64,000 nt of DNA from Paenibacillus tarimensis (GCF_021532315.1 NZ_JAKGAO010000004.1:558001-622000), one strand, 5' to 3'; shown: positions 26,010-35,425, counted from the first letter of the stretch. A program made the numbers and translations. The notes: generated by a model not told the origin, from the sequence alone.

Positions 26010-26759
26010 ATGGAGACACTAACGTTTACTCGCAAAGATATGGCACAATTGCTTTCATCGCTTAATGGGACCATGAGCGACTCTCCCTTAACTACTATCC
26101 AAACTGTTTGGAGAGCCAAGCATCTGAAGGAGCTTGAACAAGGAAATTCAATGTCTGCTTTTATTGCTACCAGTCTCCCGCCGGTTCTAGAACGAATGAT
26201 TAAATCATCAGATGCTGTTCCTTCGTTTTCGCTGCTCGACATCGTTTCATTAGGCGCACAAATTGAATATACGAATTTCTCCATTTCATCGATCCAAAAC
26301 TGGGTGAAACGTGATTTTAAAGATATTATCGGGCATCCAGAGGACGGTAAAAAATATTCCCTTCAGCAAGTGGCTTTATTTTTCATAATCGAGGATTTGA
26401 GGTCTACGCTCGATTATGAAGCGATCCGCAACTTCTTCCGAATGGTTTTCCCCGAGAACACGCAGCGATTCATCAGTCCCTTGAATTTCTATGCTGCTTA
26501 TGCAGGCCTATTTGAAGATTTAGACGAGAGGTACAAGAGCTACTCCGGGGCTCGTGCCGATCTAGTCTACAAGTGGGATCAAATGATTCATGAATTAGCC
26601 AGGGACTATGTGACTGGTCTTACTGAAAAGACCGATCAGGAAAAGGAGACGATTCAAACCGCTCTGCATGTTGCGTTGATTTCTGTGCATACTTCGTGCT
26701 TTCAGGCATTATCGCGTCGATATGTGAATGGCATGGTCTTTTTGCATGATCTCAGGTAA
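26010..26759 (+). CDS. DUF1836 protein (MerR-like HTH regulator)
   Basis: 249 residues. A helix-turn-helix-like segment lies at ~90-120 (NFSISSIQNWVKRDFKDIIG, KKYSLQQVALFFIIEDLRS), resembling the MerR-like fold of DUF1836 proteins, with a helical C-terminal region. The family is probably regulatory but uncharacterised. It is divergent from the CNNM transporter, and both starts carry the same 14-mer, so this protein is the obvious candidate to bind it and control both genes. Confidence 0.75.
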   Translation: METLTFTRKDMAQLLSSLNGTMSDSPLTTIQTVWRAKHLKELEQGNSMSAFIATSLPPVLERMIKSSDAVPSFSLLDIVSLGAQIEYTNFSISSIQNWVKRDFKDIIGHPEDGKKYSLQQVALFFIIEDLRSTLDYEAIRNFFRMVFPENTQRFISPLNFYAAYAGLFEDLDERYKSYSGARADLVYKWDQMIHELARDYVTGLTEKTDQEKETIQTALHVALISVHTSCFQALSRRYVNGMVFLHDLR

Positions 26760-26785
26760 TCATGCTTCTATTGCGCAGATTGCAT

Positions 26786-26925
26786 CTATATTTGTGTCGC
26801 AGTTAGAGAAAGTGACTATGATTGTGTCGCAAAGAATAAGACACAATCATAGTCACTTTGTTTTGAGAATGCTTATTTTATTTAGATTTGAATGCCACTA
26901 TATTTGCGTCGCTACACAGTTGTCT
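26786..26925. repeat. TATATTTGTGTCGC-type repeats (cluster 2)
   Basis: Units at 26786 (CTATATTTGTGTCGCAG), 26817 (TATGATTGTGTCGCAA), 26841 (inverted ACACAATCATA) and 26899 (CTATATTTGCGTCGCTACAC). The family resembles the cluster at 20.5 kb. Confidence 0.5.
26809..26859 (+). terminator. 20 bp perfect inverted repeat after the DUF1836 gene
   Basis: AAAGTGACTATGATTGTGTC (26809-26828), 11-base loop, and its exact complement (26840-26859), then GTTTTGAG. A terminator for DUF1836 is possible, but the stem is unusually long and contains the repeat unit, so a folded transposon-end remnant is equally likely. Confidence 0.55.
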
Positions 26926-26955
26926 AATCATCACGATAAATCCAGACGGCGCGAT

Positions 26956-27192
26956 TCATTCACGAACCCATGCTGTTGTAACAAAGTTTTCACGACTATT
27001 ATAACTTTCTCCGGAAAAGGCACATCGGTATAACTCGCCTGTAGGGTCAAAATCAAGATTATCATCTGTTTCATCATCTTCTTCTGACATTAATCCAAAT
27101 ACGCTTTTTGTGGTGATGAGCAATCGAAGAAAATCAATAAAGTTACGTGCAATTAACTTAGCAACACCATATCTATAGGAATGCTTTCCCAC
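26956..27192 (-). pseudogene. Fragment of an unrecognised protein
   Basis: About 78 codons from a GTG without ribosome site. YGVAKLIARNFIDFLRLLI, then an acidic patch and GELYRCAFSGESYNSRENF read as protein but match no family I know. It directly follows the truncated MerR fragment and may be the tail of another deleted gene. Confidence 0.35.
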
Positions 27193-27207
27193 TATTAATT
27201 TGCATAG

Positions 27208-27303
27208 TCATCCATATTCATCCGTGATAATGCCAATTTGCTCATAATAACGGATCGTTAAAATTGGGAGATCAATATTTTTTGCTACTTCACTTATCTT
27301 CAT
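27208..27303 (-). pseudogene. MerR-family N-terminal fragment
   Basis: A good ribosome site (AAGGGGAGATGGTC) and ATG 27303 open MKISEVAKNIDLPILTIRYY and EQIGIITDEYG, the DNA-binding helix-turn-helix of a MerR regulator, which then stops after 31 residues. The wing, dimer helix and effector domain are gone. Confidence 0.7.
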
Positions 27304-27435
27304 GACCATCTCCCCTTTTTTAGCGCTTGCTTTGAAGTGTAAAAATGAGAGAAACCTGCATGAGCAACTTTACAGCCTACTACCAGAAAACAACGACTTC
27401 AATAAACCTGTATTAGCACCAGAGGCAAAGAAAAA

Positions 27436-27582
27436 CTTGCGCCACTGGCCTCCTTCAACCAGACACAAGTCTTGACATCTTCAGCTATAATTGCGGTATT
27501 TTTCGACGCTAACAATATTGAATATACGGACGAAATTTATAATAAAGAAGTAGAACTTGGCTACATGCCGCTTTACCAGTAG
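27436..27582 (+). pseudogene. Nitroreductase-family fragment
   Basis: LAPLASFNQTQVLTSSAIIA, then VFFDANNIEYTDEIYNKEVE and LGYMP match the middle of a nitroreductase (the strand ending in A-V-I-A-V-F and the AVELGYMP helix). There is no start, and the C-terminal flavin region is missing. It faces the AraC gene convergently. Confidence 0.6.
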
Positions 27583-27649
27583 ATACGATTACCACTTGGG
27601 CATGAACGGACTTCTTCTAGGATTCCATCGACAGCAATAAACGCGTTTC

Positions 27650-30151
27650 TTATCCGTTTTTCTTCATTCGGTACTGCCCAGGTGTCATGCCTTCCTGCTT
27701 ACGGAACAGCCGGATGAAATACGAGGGATGATACCCGACCGACTCGGCGATCTCGTTCACTTTGAGATCGGTCGTGCACAGCAGCTCGCGGCCCCGTTCA
27801 AGACGAAGTTCCATCACATAATCGACGAAATTTTTGCCATAGGCCAGCTTGAATGAGCGGCTGAGCGTATAAGGACTGAGGCCAAAACGTTCCGCACAGC
27901 TCTCCAGAGAGAAATCTGCCGTATAATCACGTTCGATCTCCTCCTTGACTCGTTCCGCGAGACGATCCGTATACTGCCGCTCGGCGCTGCCAATTTCGCG
28001 GCCATAAGGTTCCAATACCTGTTCACGCACAAAGGCGGCCATTGCTTTGGGCTGGCGTATAGTGGCAAGACGTTCATACAGCCCCATACAGTCGATATGC
28101 TCGGGTTGAGCGCCGTTCCTCATCATCGTGTGCAGCAGACTGCCGAGCAGATGCAAAGTCAGATTGCGCATTTCCGGCTTCGAGGCCGCTCGGCGTGCCA
28201 GCTCATCCATAAATTCATCCGTCAGCTGGGCCGCTTCCTCGATTTGGCCAAGCTTGACACTGCGGAGCAGCTCACGTTCGAGCTCGAATGGATAAGTGCT
28301 CTGCTGATCTAGATCCGGCCTCCATTCATCGAGATGCAGAACCCGACAATCTTCGTCCTGCTGAATATGACGCAGCGCAGCTCGCAGAGAATGAAGCAGC
28401 TCTGGCACTTCCAGAATTCCGGAAGCACTGCCTATGCACACTAGGGTTTGAAGCCGCAGCACAGAGCGTATCGTACCCGCCAACTCTCCCGCCAGCGCTT
28501 TTTCTAGATCCGTCTCGGCTGTACAGCCGTTTTCATCTATGGAATAAGGAATCAGCACGGCAGCGGTCGAATCCTGAAAATTTACAACGATTGCACGTTC
28601 TGTATGCTGCTCCACAAATTCATGAGCTACGTTGGCGGCAGCGAACGTCATCAGCAGTTCATCTTCTTCACGGAACTTCGATTCCGGCGGCGATAGCACG
28701 CCGACCTGCAGCAAGAAAACTAACATCCGCTCGTCGGGATGGATCGACCATCCGAATCTTTCCATTCGTGACAGCAGTTCTCGCTCGCTCCATGTCTGAT
28801 AATGACCCTGCATCAGCTGCATCAAAAAGGCGGATCTCAATTCGGGATACGTGTGTTCGAGCCGGGCCTCGGCTTCTCGTTTGGCGTCGGACAGACCGCG
28901 CCAACTCGCCTCGATATAGTGAAGCTCGTCGTATGGATGCATGGCATTCTCTATTCCGGTACCGTCAGGTCCGCTTTTGGAACGCTGGCTTATGCGTATT
29001 CTTCGGAGCAGCCCGCTCAGGCCTTTTTCTCCACCAGACGTTTCTGCCGTCCCCGCAGCCCTGTCAGCCGAAGGTTGACCGAGCGCCGGTGAAAACTGGC
29101 TGCCGAGGATATGTACCAATCGACCTATCGGCCGGTGTAACCGATGCGAAGCCAACCAGGCGAGCAGCAGCGCCAGCAGCATACCGGCCAAACTGACGGC
29201 GAGCAGCGAACGTGAGAGCAGCACGACAGGGCGAGTTAGCGCTTCTAAAGGCGACACCGTCACATAAGTCCAATCGACCCCCGGACGCTGCAGTTGGCTA
29301 TGGGAGACGGAGTAGGTTTTGCCCTGCCATTTGAACAGGTAAGAATCCGGTGTTTCCGAAACCTGCGTTCGAAGCTCTTCACGCAGCGCGGATTCGAAAG
29401 TCAGGGTTCGCATCGGATCGTCGGACGGCACATCCGACATGCGGATTAAGGGTGGTCCAGAACTTGCAAATAGAAACGAAGCGCCTTTATCATCGAACAA
29501 TGCCCGGCGCATTCGTTCTTCAATTTGTTTTCTGTCCATGTTCAACAGGAGAGCTCCATAAGGATCTCCGTAACCGGGCAGCTTCCGGACTAATACGACC
29601 TCGCCGTTCTCGGAAGCCGTCCAGCGAAAATCTTCCAGCCAATACAAAGCGGACGGGGCATCAACAATGCTCTGAAACCGCTTACTATCTTCTAAGAACG
29701 AAACCTTCCTTAACCCTTCCGTATCCGATAGCAAAAGCGGCTCGTTATGAGCAAGCAGCAGCTTTGCATCTTTCAGCTCCGGATAAGACGCTTTCATCAG
29801 TCCCAGAAAGCGATACAGCTCCTGGGTTCTCTGGTATTCCATACGAAGATTTGCTCTTCTCAGATCAGCGTCAAGTCTCGGATCTAGCGCCCAACGGGCC
29901 GCGGACTGTTCCACCTGCTCGAACAGTTCGTCCATACTTTCTGCCGAGCGTTTAACGAGTGCCCGGTGGCTGCTCATCACCTCGCGTTCGATATGCTCCG
30001 TACCGAGCACATAAGACGAGAAACCGATAACCGCTGTTGGGATGCTTGACATGCACAGTGCCAGGATCAGGCTGTAACGATAAAAGCGTCCTTTTCCTTC
30101 CCGGCTTCGACGCGGCAGCCGAAAATTTAGCCAGCTTCGAATATCAGTCAC
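27650..30151 (-). CDS. Membrane sensor with AraC-type DNA-binding domain
   Basis: 833 residues. TM ~25-47, a large extracytoplasmic sensor (~50-300), TM ~305-330 (LLAVSLAGMLLALLLAWLA), a cytoplasmic linker, and a C-terminal AraC double helix-turn-helix in the last ~100 residues (DFSLESCAERFGLSPYTLSR; VNEIAESVGYHPSYFIRLFR; EGMTPGQYR). This build is common in Paenibacillus next to oligosaccharide ABC importers, which it activates. It is last in the operon with the importer. GTG 30151 is the assigned start; the GGGGGGAACAGGA before it is an imperfect ribosome site. Confidence 0.88.
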   Translation of the reverse strand: MTDIRSWLNFRLPRRSREGKGRFYRYSLILALCMSSIPTAVIGFSSYVLGTEHIEREVMSSHRALVKRSAESMDELFEQVEQSAARWALDPRLDADLRRANLRMEYQRTQELYRFLGLMKASYPELKDAKLLLAHNEPLLLSDTEGLRKVSFLEDSKRFQSIVDAPSALYWLEDFRWTASENGEVVLVRKLPGYGDPYGALLLNMDRKQIEERMRRALFDDKGASFLFASSGPPLIRMSDVPSDDPMRTLTFESALREELRTQVSETPDSYLFKWQGKTYSVSHSQLQRPGVDWTYVTVSPLEALTRPVVLLSRSLLAVSLAGMLLALLLAWLASHRLHRPIGRLVHILGSQFSPALGQPSADRAAGTAETSGGEKGLSGLLRRIRISQRSKSGPDGTGIENAMHPYDELHYIEASWRGLSDAKREAEARLEHTYPELRSAFLMQLMQGHYQTWSERELLSRMERFGWSIHPDERMLVFLLQVGVLSPPESKFREEDELLMTFAAANVAHEFVEQHTERAIVVNFQDSTAAVLIPYSIDENGCTAETDLEKALAGELAGTIRSVLRLQTLVCIGSASGILEVPELLHSLRAALRHIQQDEDCRVLHLDEWRPDLDQQSTYPFELERELLRSVKLGQIEEAAQLTDEFMDELARRAASKPEMRNLTLHLLGSLLHTMMRNGAQPEHIDCMGLYERLATIRQPKAMAAFVREQVLEPYGREIGSAERQYTDRLAERVKEEIERDYTADFSLESCAERFGLSPYTLSRSFKLAYGKNFVDYVMELRLERGRELLCTTDLKVNEIAESVGYHPSYFIRLFRKQEGMTPGQYRMKKNG

Positions 30152-30231
30152 TCCTGTTCCCCCCTGCTCTCTAAATACTATTAACAGTCTACATACGACT
30201 AATTTTATTAAAAAAGAGGAACATATACAAT

Positions 30232-30252
30232 GAAGCCCCCGTTTCCGGAGGC
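30232..30252 (-). terminator. Hairpin between binding protein and AraC genes
   Basis: AGCC-T-CCG GAAA CGG-G-GGCT on the minus strand with only a weak T-rich tail. It may give partial termination, lowering AraC expression relative to the transporter. Confidence 0.5.
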
Positions 30253-30297
30253 TCCCCTGTTTACATGCAGCTTTTGCGTAATAACTCAGCCAGCTGC

Positions 30298-31812
30298 TTA
30301 TTGCTCCGCTTGACGGTCGGCATAAGCCTGATTCAGCTCATCCGTAATTTTTTGCAGATCGGAATCGTTTTTCAATTTCTCGACAAAATTGTCCCAGTCC
30401 GACAGCGACTGCTTGCCGAGTATAATCTTGGTTTTCATATCCTGAATATTCTTTGCGAGCTCAGGTCCCACCGAAATATTCGTTTCCGAATACAATCCAA
30501 TCGCTTTGTCAGGAACACTTATTTTTGCACGCTCGTCGATGATCTTTTTGTTCCGCTCAAAAATCTCCAGCGGCATACCGCCCCGATACGCGCGCATATA
30601 TTTGTCATAATTCATGAAGATTTGACCAAGCGCCTGCGAGCCAACAATATCGGTCTTAGCTTTCTCCGTCGCCATCTTGATTCCGTTCTCTTCCGTATAG
30701 TGAACCCCTTCCAGACCGTAGCTGGCCAGCGTTCCGCCTTCTTCCGACGCGCCGTAGTCCATCAGTTCAAGCAGCTTTTTCATTTTTTCTTCCGATACCG
30801 TTTTGGGGATCACGAACATTCCGAAGAATCCGCCGTCTTTGTTGGTCCAGCCGTTCATCGAGACAAGCGGCAGAAAATCCGCGTCCGGGTTACTCTTCAA
30901 ATTCGCTTCCATTGGCTCCCACGCCGCTTCGACGGTGTTAACGGCGGCGCCAGCACGGCCCGTGTTCAGCTGATCCTTGGTCTGGCTCTCTTTCAGTACG
31001 GCGAGATCCTCCGAAATCAAGCCTTCAGCATAAGCTTTGCTTAACCATTCCAGAGCATCGCGCATTTCCGGCATCAGGTTAACGTTGACCAGCTTGCCGT
31101 CGACATCTTTCCAATCACCAGTATTTTGCGTGAATGCGCTGACGATTGCCCCATAGCTGCCGATATTATTTTGATTGACCAATCCTGTGAATCCGATCGT
31201 ATCGTCTTTACCATTGCCATCCGGATCGTTTTTCGTAAATGCCTTGAGCACTTCGTAAAATTCGTCTGTCGTTTCCGGAATGTCCATGCCTACATTGTCC
31301 AGCCAGTCTTTACGCAGGAACAGGAATGGGCCTCCTTCGACCGGACGTACCCGGGGAATCCCATAATTTTTGCCGTCGGCCTGCTTGGTGTTGATCCAGG
31401 ACTCTTTCGGAAACCCCGACAGGTTAGGGTAGTCTTGAATATATGGCGTCAGATCCCAGAATGCGCCCTGCTTCACCATCGTACGTACCTGAGCCGAGAA
31501 GGGATCGTCGACCAGCATCAGATCAGGAATGTCGCCCGACGCCAGCGTAACGTTTACCTTGTCGCCGTAGCTGTTCGGTGATACCCACGTGATATTGAGA
31601 TCGGTATTCGTCCTCTTCTCGATCTCTTGAACGATTACATTGTCTTCTCCGGGCGGTTCAGGTGTAAAATACATCGACATGATACTGACCGGCATCGGCT
31701 TTCCATCTGCCGGCACGCCGGATTCGGCTTTTTGACTGCTGCAGGCTGCTGTAACCAGGGACAGTGCCATAATGGATACCAATCCCAACTTTACTCCCAT
31801 TTTCTTTCTCAT
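30298..31812 (-). CDS. Lipoprotein sugar-binding protein (LplA-like)
   Basis: 504 residues. The lipobox is at 19-24 (LVTAAC, lipidated Cys24). Family-1 extracellular solute-binding protein of the LplA/YtcQ type: long, with internal YGIPRVRPVEGGPFLFLRKDWL-type docking loops (seen as GGPFLFLRKDWLDNVG) and NTVEAAWEPMEANL. It captures an oligosaccharide, probably derived from a plant polymer, for the two permeases upstream. No glycosidase neighbours it, so the sugar cannot be named. Confidence 0.88.
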   Translation of the reverse strand: MRKKMGVKLGLVSIMALSLVTAACSSQKAESGVPADGKPMPVSIMSMYFTPEPPGEDNVIVQEIEKRTNTDLNITWVSPNSYGDKVNVTLASGDIPDLMLVDDPFSAQVRTMVKQGAFWDLTPYIQDYPNLSGFPKESWINTKQADGKNYGIPRVRPVEGGPFLFLRKDWLDNVGMDIPETTDEFYEVLKAFTKNDPDGNGKDDTIGFTGLVNQNNIGSYGAIVSAFTQNTGDWKDVDGKLVNVNLMPEMRDALEWLSKAYAEGLISEDLAVLKESQTKDQLNTGRAGAAVNTVEAAWEPMEANLKSNPDADFLPLVSMNGWTNKDGGFFGMFVIPKTVSEEKMKKLLELMDYGASEEGGTLASYGLEGVHYTEENGIKMATEKAKTDIVGSQALGQIFMNYDKYMRAYRGGMPLEIFERNKKIIDERAKISVPDKAIGLYSETNISVGPELAKNIQDMKTKIILGKQSLSDWDNFVEKLKNDSDLQKITDELNQAYADRQAEQ

Positions 31813-31865
31813 TTGAATCTCCCCTTTTATTCGGATATATAAATTATTTTGCCTGAACCCTGTGC

Positions 31866-32744
31866 TTACTCTTTCACCGAACCGACCATCGCGCCTTTAG
31901 CGAAATGCTTTTGCAAAAATGGATAGACCATCAGGATCGGAACGGTTGCGATTACAACGGCGGCCATTTTCAACGTTTCCGACGGAATCTGCTGCTCGGC
32001 GGTTATCTCGGCCGCTGCCGTTCCTCCCGAAGCCGTCGACGAGTCGATCAGCATGTTTTGCAGTAAGACTTGTAGAGGCTGCTTGTTGAAATCATTGATA
32101 TAGAGCAGCGCGGTGAAGAAGGTGTTCCAGTACGCTACAGCGTAAAACAGGCCAAATGCGGCCAGTGATGGCAGTGACAGCGGCAGTATGATACGCCACC
32201 AGACTCCGATATCGTTGCAGCCGTCGATACGGGCCGCTTCTTCCAGACTGGACGGGATACTGTCGAAGAAACCTTTCATCAATAATACATACCACCCGCT
32301 GGTCAGCACCGGCAGTATCAACGACCAGATACTGTTGATCAAATTGAGATCGCGGATTAACAGGTACGGCGGAATAATACCGGGATTAAAAAGCGTGGTC
32401 AGCAGAATCAACAGCATCATCACCCGCCGCCCCTGCAGTCGTCTCCGCGACAGGGCATATGAGAGACAGGATGTCACAAATAAGCTGAGTGCCGTGCCGA
32501 CGGTAGCCAGAAACGCACTGTTGCCCATTGCAAGCATAAAAGAATTGGTGGACAACAAATACCGGTAAGAATCAAGACTCCACTTACTCGGGAATAGCGT
32601 CGCTTTGTTGCGAATGAATTCTGCCGGGTCACTGAACGACACGACCAGCACATAATACAAAGGAAACAACGTGACCAGACCGATCACAGTCAGAAAAAAT
32701 AGATTAGCCGCATTGAATAGACGATCGCTTTTGGACTGGAGCAT
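31866..32744 (-). CDS. Sugar ABC permease (LplC/YtcP-like)
   Basis: 292 residues with six membrane spans and the EAA loop EEAARIDGCNDIGVWWRIIL, where the ATPase docks. The final AKGAMVGSVKE is the usual C-terminus of the CUT1 second permease. It forms the membrane channel with the permease at 32805. No ATPase is encoded here; such systems in Firmicutes usually share a general MsmX-type ATPase from elsewhere. Confidence 0.9.
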   Translation of the reverse strand: MLQSKSDRLFNAANLFFLTVIGLVTLFPLYYVLVVSFSDPAEFIRNKATLFPSKWSLDSYRYLLSTNSFMLAMGNSAFLATVGTALSLFVTSCLSYALSRRRLQGRRVMMLLILLTTLFNPGIIPPYLLIRDLNLINSIWSLILPVLTSGWYVLLMKGFFDSIPSSLEEAARIDGCNDIGVWWRIILPLSLPSLAAFGLFYAVAYWNTFFTALLYINDFNKQPLQVLLQNMLIDSSTASGGTAAAEITAEQQIPSETLKMAAVVIATVPILMVYPFLQKHFAKGAMVGSVKE

Positions 32745-32804
32745 AAAAAACCCGCGCCTCCTTTCCTTTCTTCACACCGGTTGGAACTTCCTATGAACCT
32801 TTTA

Positions 32805-33785
32805 TTAATAAACACCGTCTTCGCCGAATTTCTTGGCCAGCTTGTTCGCTCCGATAACTAGGATCAGACCTACAACCGATTTGAATACGCCGACGGCAGT
32901 ACTGAAACTGAGTTGGCCTTGCTTGATACCAAGCCGGTACACATAAGTATCGAATACATCTGCTACTTCGGATACGGCGCCGTTCATCATCAGGAAGACT
33001 TGTTCGAAGCCGACGTCCATAATATGGCCAATCCGCAATATAAGCAGGATGATGACGACCGAACGGATGCCCGGCAGAGTAATATGCCAGATCTGCCGGA
33101 AGCGTCCCGCTCCGTCGATCTTGGCTGCTTCGTTCAACTGCGGATCGATCCCGGCCATCGCGGCAAGGAACAATACCGTACCCCAGCCTGCTTCCTTCCA
33201 GATCGACTGGACGGTCAACAGACCCCAGAAGTAATCGGGATTGGTCAGAAAATCGATCTTGTTCAGACCGGCCGCCACCAGAAGCTGATTGATGATGCCT
33301 TCGCCGGTAGACAGAAGAAGAAACGTAATACCGACGATAATGACCCAAGACAGAAAATGCGGCAGATAAACGATCGACTGAATCGTTTTACGGAACTTGT
33401 TGCCGCGCAGCTCGTTCATCATGACTGATAACAAAATTGGCAGCGGGAAGAAAAAGACCAGTGACAGCAAATTGATCGCCATCGTGTTTCGGAACAAGAT
33501 CAGAAAGTCGGGATTCGAAAAGAAACGGATGTAATGTTCGAAACCGACCCACGGACTTGCCCACATCCCCTGATAAGGCGAATAATCTTGAAACGAGATC
33601 ACGATGCCCCACATTGGCACGTACTTAAATAGAATAAAGAACACGATGCCCGGCAGCGCAAGCAGATACAAAAAGCGATCGCGCTTGACGCCTTTCCAGA
33701 TACTTCGTCTTCGCTCCGCAGCCTGACTCTTCCTGTATGCGCTTTCTATTTTTCTTTGGACGACTGTGTCCATTTGGGAAGCCAT
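32805..33785 (-). CDS. Sugar ABC permease (LplB/YtcQ-operon type)
   Basis: 326 residues. A basic cytoplasmic N-terminus leads into six spans, with GIVFFILFKYVPMWGIVISF and the EAA loop NEAAKIDGAGRFRQIWHITL. First gene of the importer operon; GGAG precedes ATG 33785. It partners the permease at 31866. Confidence 0.9.
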   Translation of the reverse strand: MASQMDTVVQRKIESAYRKSQAAERRRSIWKGVKRDRFLYLLALPGIVFFILFKYVPMWGIVISFQDYSPYQGMWASPWVGFEHYIRFFSNPDFLILFRNTMAINLLSLVFFFPLPILLSVMMNELRGNKFRKTIQSIVYLPHFLSWVIIVGITFLLLSTGEGIINQLLVAAGLNKIDFLTNPDYFWGLLTVQSIWKEAGWGTVLFLAAMAGIDPQLNEAAKIDGAGRFRQIWHITLPGIRSVVIILLILRIGHIMDVGFEQVFLMMNGAVSEVADVFDTYVYRLGIKQGQLSFSTAVGVFKSVVGLILVIGANKLAKKFGEDGVY

Positions 33786-34112
33786 ATCTCCACACCTCCA
33801 TCTGCTGGTTTACCTTTCACCCGGATCATCCGTGTTCCGGCATGCTCGGGAGCGGTTAATGTCAGCATAGGGGCTGAGGAAATTTCCGGCAACCGACGCT
33901 TTTTGCGGCAATCTATGTAACGAAGAAAAGCGTATCATATGTTGTACGCGCTAACAAAAAACAAGAAGGAAAAGTCCACAAATAAGCTGACCCCCCTGCG
34001 AATTTCCGGGCATTGACTTTTCTTGCAAGCGTGATTAATTCGCTTAACCACGCGGATTATGGCACTAGTGTATCCTGCTGAGACATTTCCAAAGGTTAGC
34101 TTTCCATAACAC

Positions 34113-34135
34113 AAAAAGCCGCGATCTACGCGGCT
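34113..34135 (-). terminator. Terminator of the HD/TetR operon
   Basis: AGCCGCG TAGAT CGCGGCT then TTTTTGTG on the minus strand, 50 bases after the TetR stop. Confidence 0.8.
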
Positions 34136-34160
34136 ATTCCTGAGATAATGTTTCTTGTCA
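34115..34160. repeat. 46 bp repeat shared with 49109-49155
   Basis: AAGCCGCGATCTACGCGGCT, ATTCCTGAGATAATG and TTTCTTGTCA, almost identical to 49.1 kb (ATAGCCGCGATCTACGCGGC, CATTACTGAGATAATG, TTCTTGTCA). The copy here doubles as the TetR terminator; the other has no obvious gene. Confidence 0.65.
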
Positions 34161-34182
34161 TCCTTCTTCATTGACTCAAGGC

Positions 34183-34773
34183 TTATGTTTCCAATGTCTT
34201 TAAATAAGCGGATATGTAGTCCTTACTGTAATGAATATGCCGATTGTCTGCTTCTAGCTTGCTGAGCATGATTCCGCCCTCAAGCGCGGCCATAAGAAAA
34301 GAGGCTACGCCATCTTGATCGATGTTGGATTTGAATTCCCCATTCGTTATACCCTCTTGTAAGATGTTCTTGATAAATGTGATGAAGCTGCGCATGCGAT
34401 CCCGGGTTTTCTCACGCAGTAATGGGTGACCATCATCGTGTTCTATGGCGGCATTCATCAACGGACAGCCTCCTGCAAAAGGAGGCGATTCAACCACGTT
34501 GCTGTACAATTCAAACATACTGATCAGTTTTCCCATAGCTGATTGCCGGGCATTGACCGCTGCTGCAAATTGCTTGAATACAGTGTCGGCGGCATATTCA
34601 AAGGCTTCCACTGCAATTTCATCTTTGTTGACGAAATGTTTATAGATGCCCCCCTTCTGAATCCCCGTAGCGTTTGTAATTTCAGTGAGAGAGACGCCGG
34701 CATAACCTTGCAGGTTAAAAAGCTCGGCTGATTTGCTAATGATGTGTCTGCGGGTTTGCTCGCCTTTTTTCAT
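34183..34773 (-). CDS. TetR-family repressor
   Basis: 196 residues. N-terminal HTH: TRRHIISKSAELFNLQGYAG, VSLTEITNATGIQKGGIYKH. The C-terminal ligand domain has the PFAGGCPLMNAAIEHDDGHP segment of the TetR_C_33-like subgroup. ATG 34773 follows GGAGGTGGAGG and is preferred over a GTG nine bases earlier. Second gene after the HD-domain gene, so it autoregulates with it, presumably through the palindrome at 35426. Confidence 0.88.
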   Translation of the reverse strand: MKKGEQTRRHIISKSAELFNLQGYAGVSLTEITNATGIQKGGIYKHFVNKDEIAVEAFEYAADTVFKQFAAAVNARQSAMGKLISMFELYSNVVESPPFAGGCPLMNAAIEHDDGHPLLREKTRDRMRSFITFIKNILQEGITNGEFKSNIDQDGVASFLMAALEGGIMLSKLEADNRHIHYSKDYISAYLKTLET

Positions 34774-34794
34774 ATCCTCCACCTCCGGCTTGTG

Positions 34795-35370
34795 TCATTC
34801 ACTGAAATGGGAGTGATGCTTTGCAGCTTCAATAATCGGAATTAGTTTGATATCGTTTTTTTTCTGAACTTGGTAAGTAAAATGCTCGATCATTTTCTGA
34901 TTAATCCCAAGGCGCGGGTATTCTCCAATAATCTGCTGGATAAGATCTTTTGGAAAAAGATCGACCCGAAAACCTGCATCAACCATCACCCCTAAATGTA
35001 CCAGAGCAATCTCGGGCTGTTTTTTTTCCGCTTCGACGGTGGCATGCAGTTCTACCGCTTTTTGTACAATTTCCGCTTTTTCAATTGGATAACCATGTTG
35101 AACCAAGAAGTGGCAGGCCGCTTCTCCACCCTCGATTTCAAACGTACGCTCTCTGTCTGCGAAGGGTTCGGTCAAACCCAAATCATGCATGATGGAACCA
35201 AGATACAGCAATTCCATATCAATGTTCAGTTCATTTTTTTGAGCGATCATATAGCCGAAAGCATATGTTCTCATCAGATGATTGAATAAGGTTTGGGTTG
35301 AAAGCTCTCGCACATAATGAGTGGCATCTTCGGACAACTTGCTGTCTGGAACAATAAACAGGGAATTCAT
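34795..35370 (-). CDS. HD-domain metal-dependent hydrolase
   Basis: 191 residues with the HD motif (SIMHDLGLTEPF), upstream His in LFNHLMRTYAF and later His in AVELHATVEA. This resembles small cyanamide-hydratase-like HD proteins rather than nucleotide-signalling enzymes; the substrate is not known. AAAAGGAGAG lies 6 bases before ATG 35370. First gene of a two-gene operon with tetR. Confidence 0.8.
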   Translation of the reverse strand: MNSLFIVPDSKLSEDATHYVRELSTQTLFNHLMRTYAFGYMIAQKNELNIDMELLYLGSIMHDLGLTEPFADRERTFEIEGGEAACHFLVQHGYPIEKAEIVQKAVELHATVEAEKKQPEIALVHLGVMVDAGFRVDLFPKDLIQQIIGEYPRLGINQKMIEHFTYQVQKKNDIKLIPIIEAAKHHSHFSE

Positions 35371-35425
35371 GTATTACTCTCCTTTTGTGTTAAAAATAAT
35401 ACGTCCTTCCTATCCAGCACAAAAA

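Larger units (their letters stand above)
33786..34182. other. Non-coding stretch between importer and TetR operons
   Basis: No gene is supported. It should hold the importer promoter (minus strand); a TATGAT near 33937 is possible but no good -35 was fixed. At its right end is the TetR terminator and a copy of a repeat shared with 49.1 kb. Confidence 0.6.

Noticed and set aside
28288-29196. 302-codon plus-strand frame
   Set aside because: It lies wholly opposite the AraC-type regulator and reads as Arg/Ala/Pro-rich shadow sequence.
32791-33348. 185-codon minus-strand frame rich in Arg and Ser
   Set aside because: A frame-shifted shadow of the LplB-like permease with no ribosome site.
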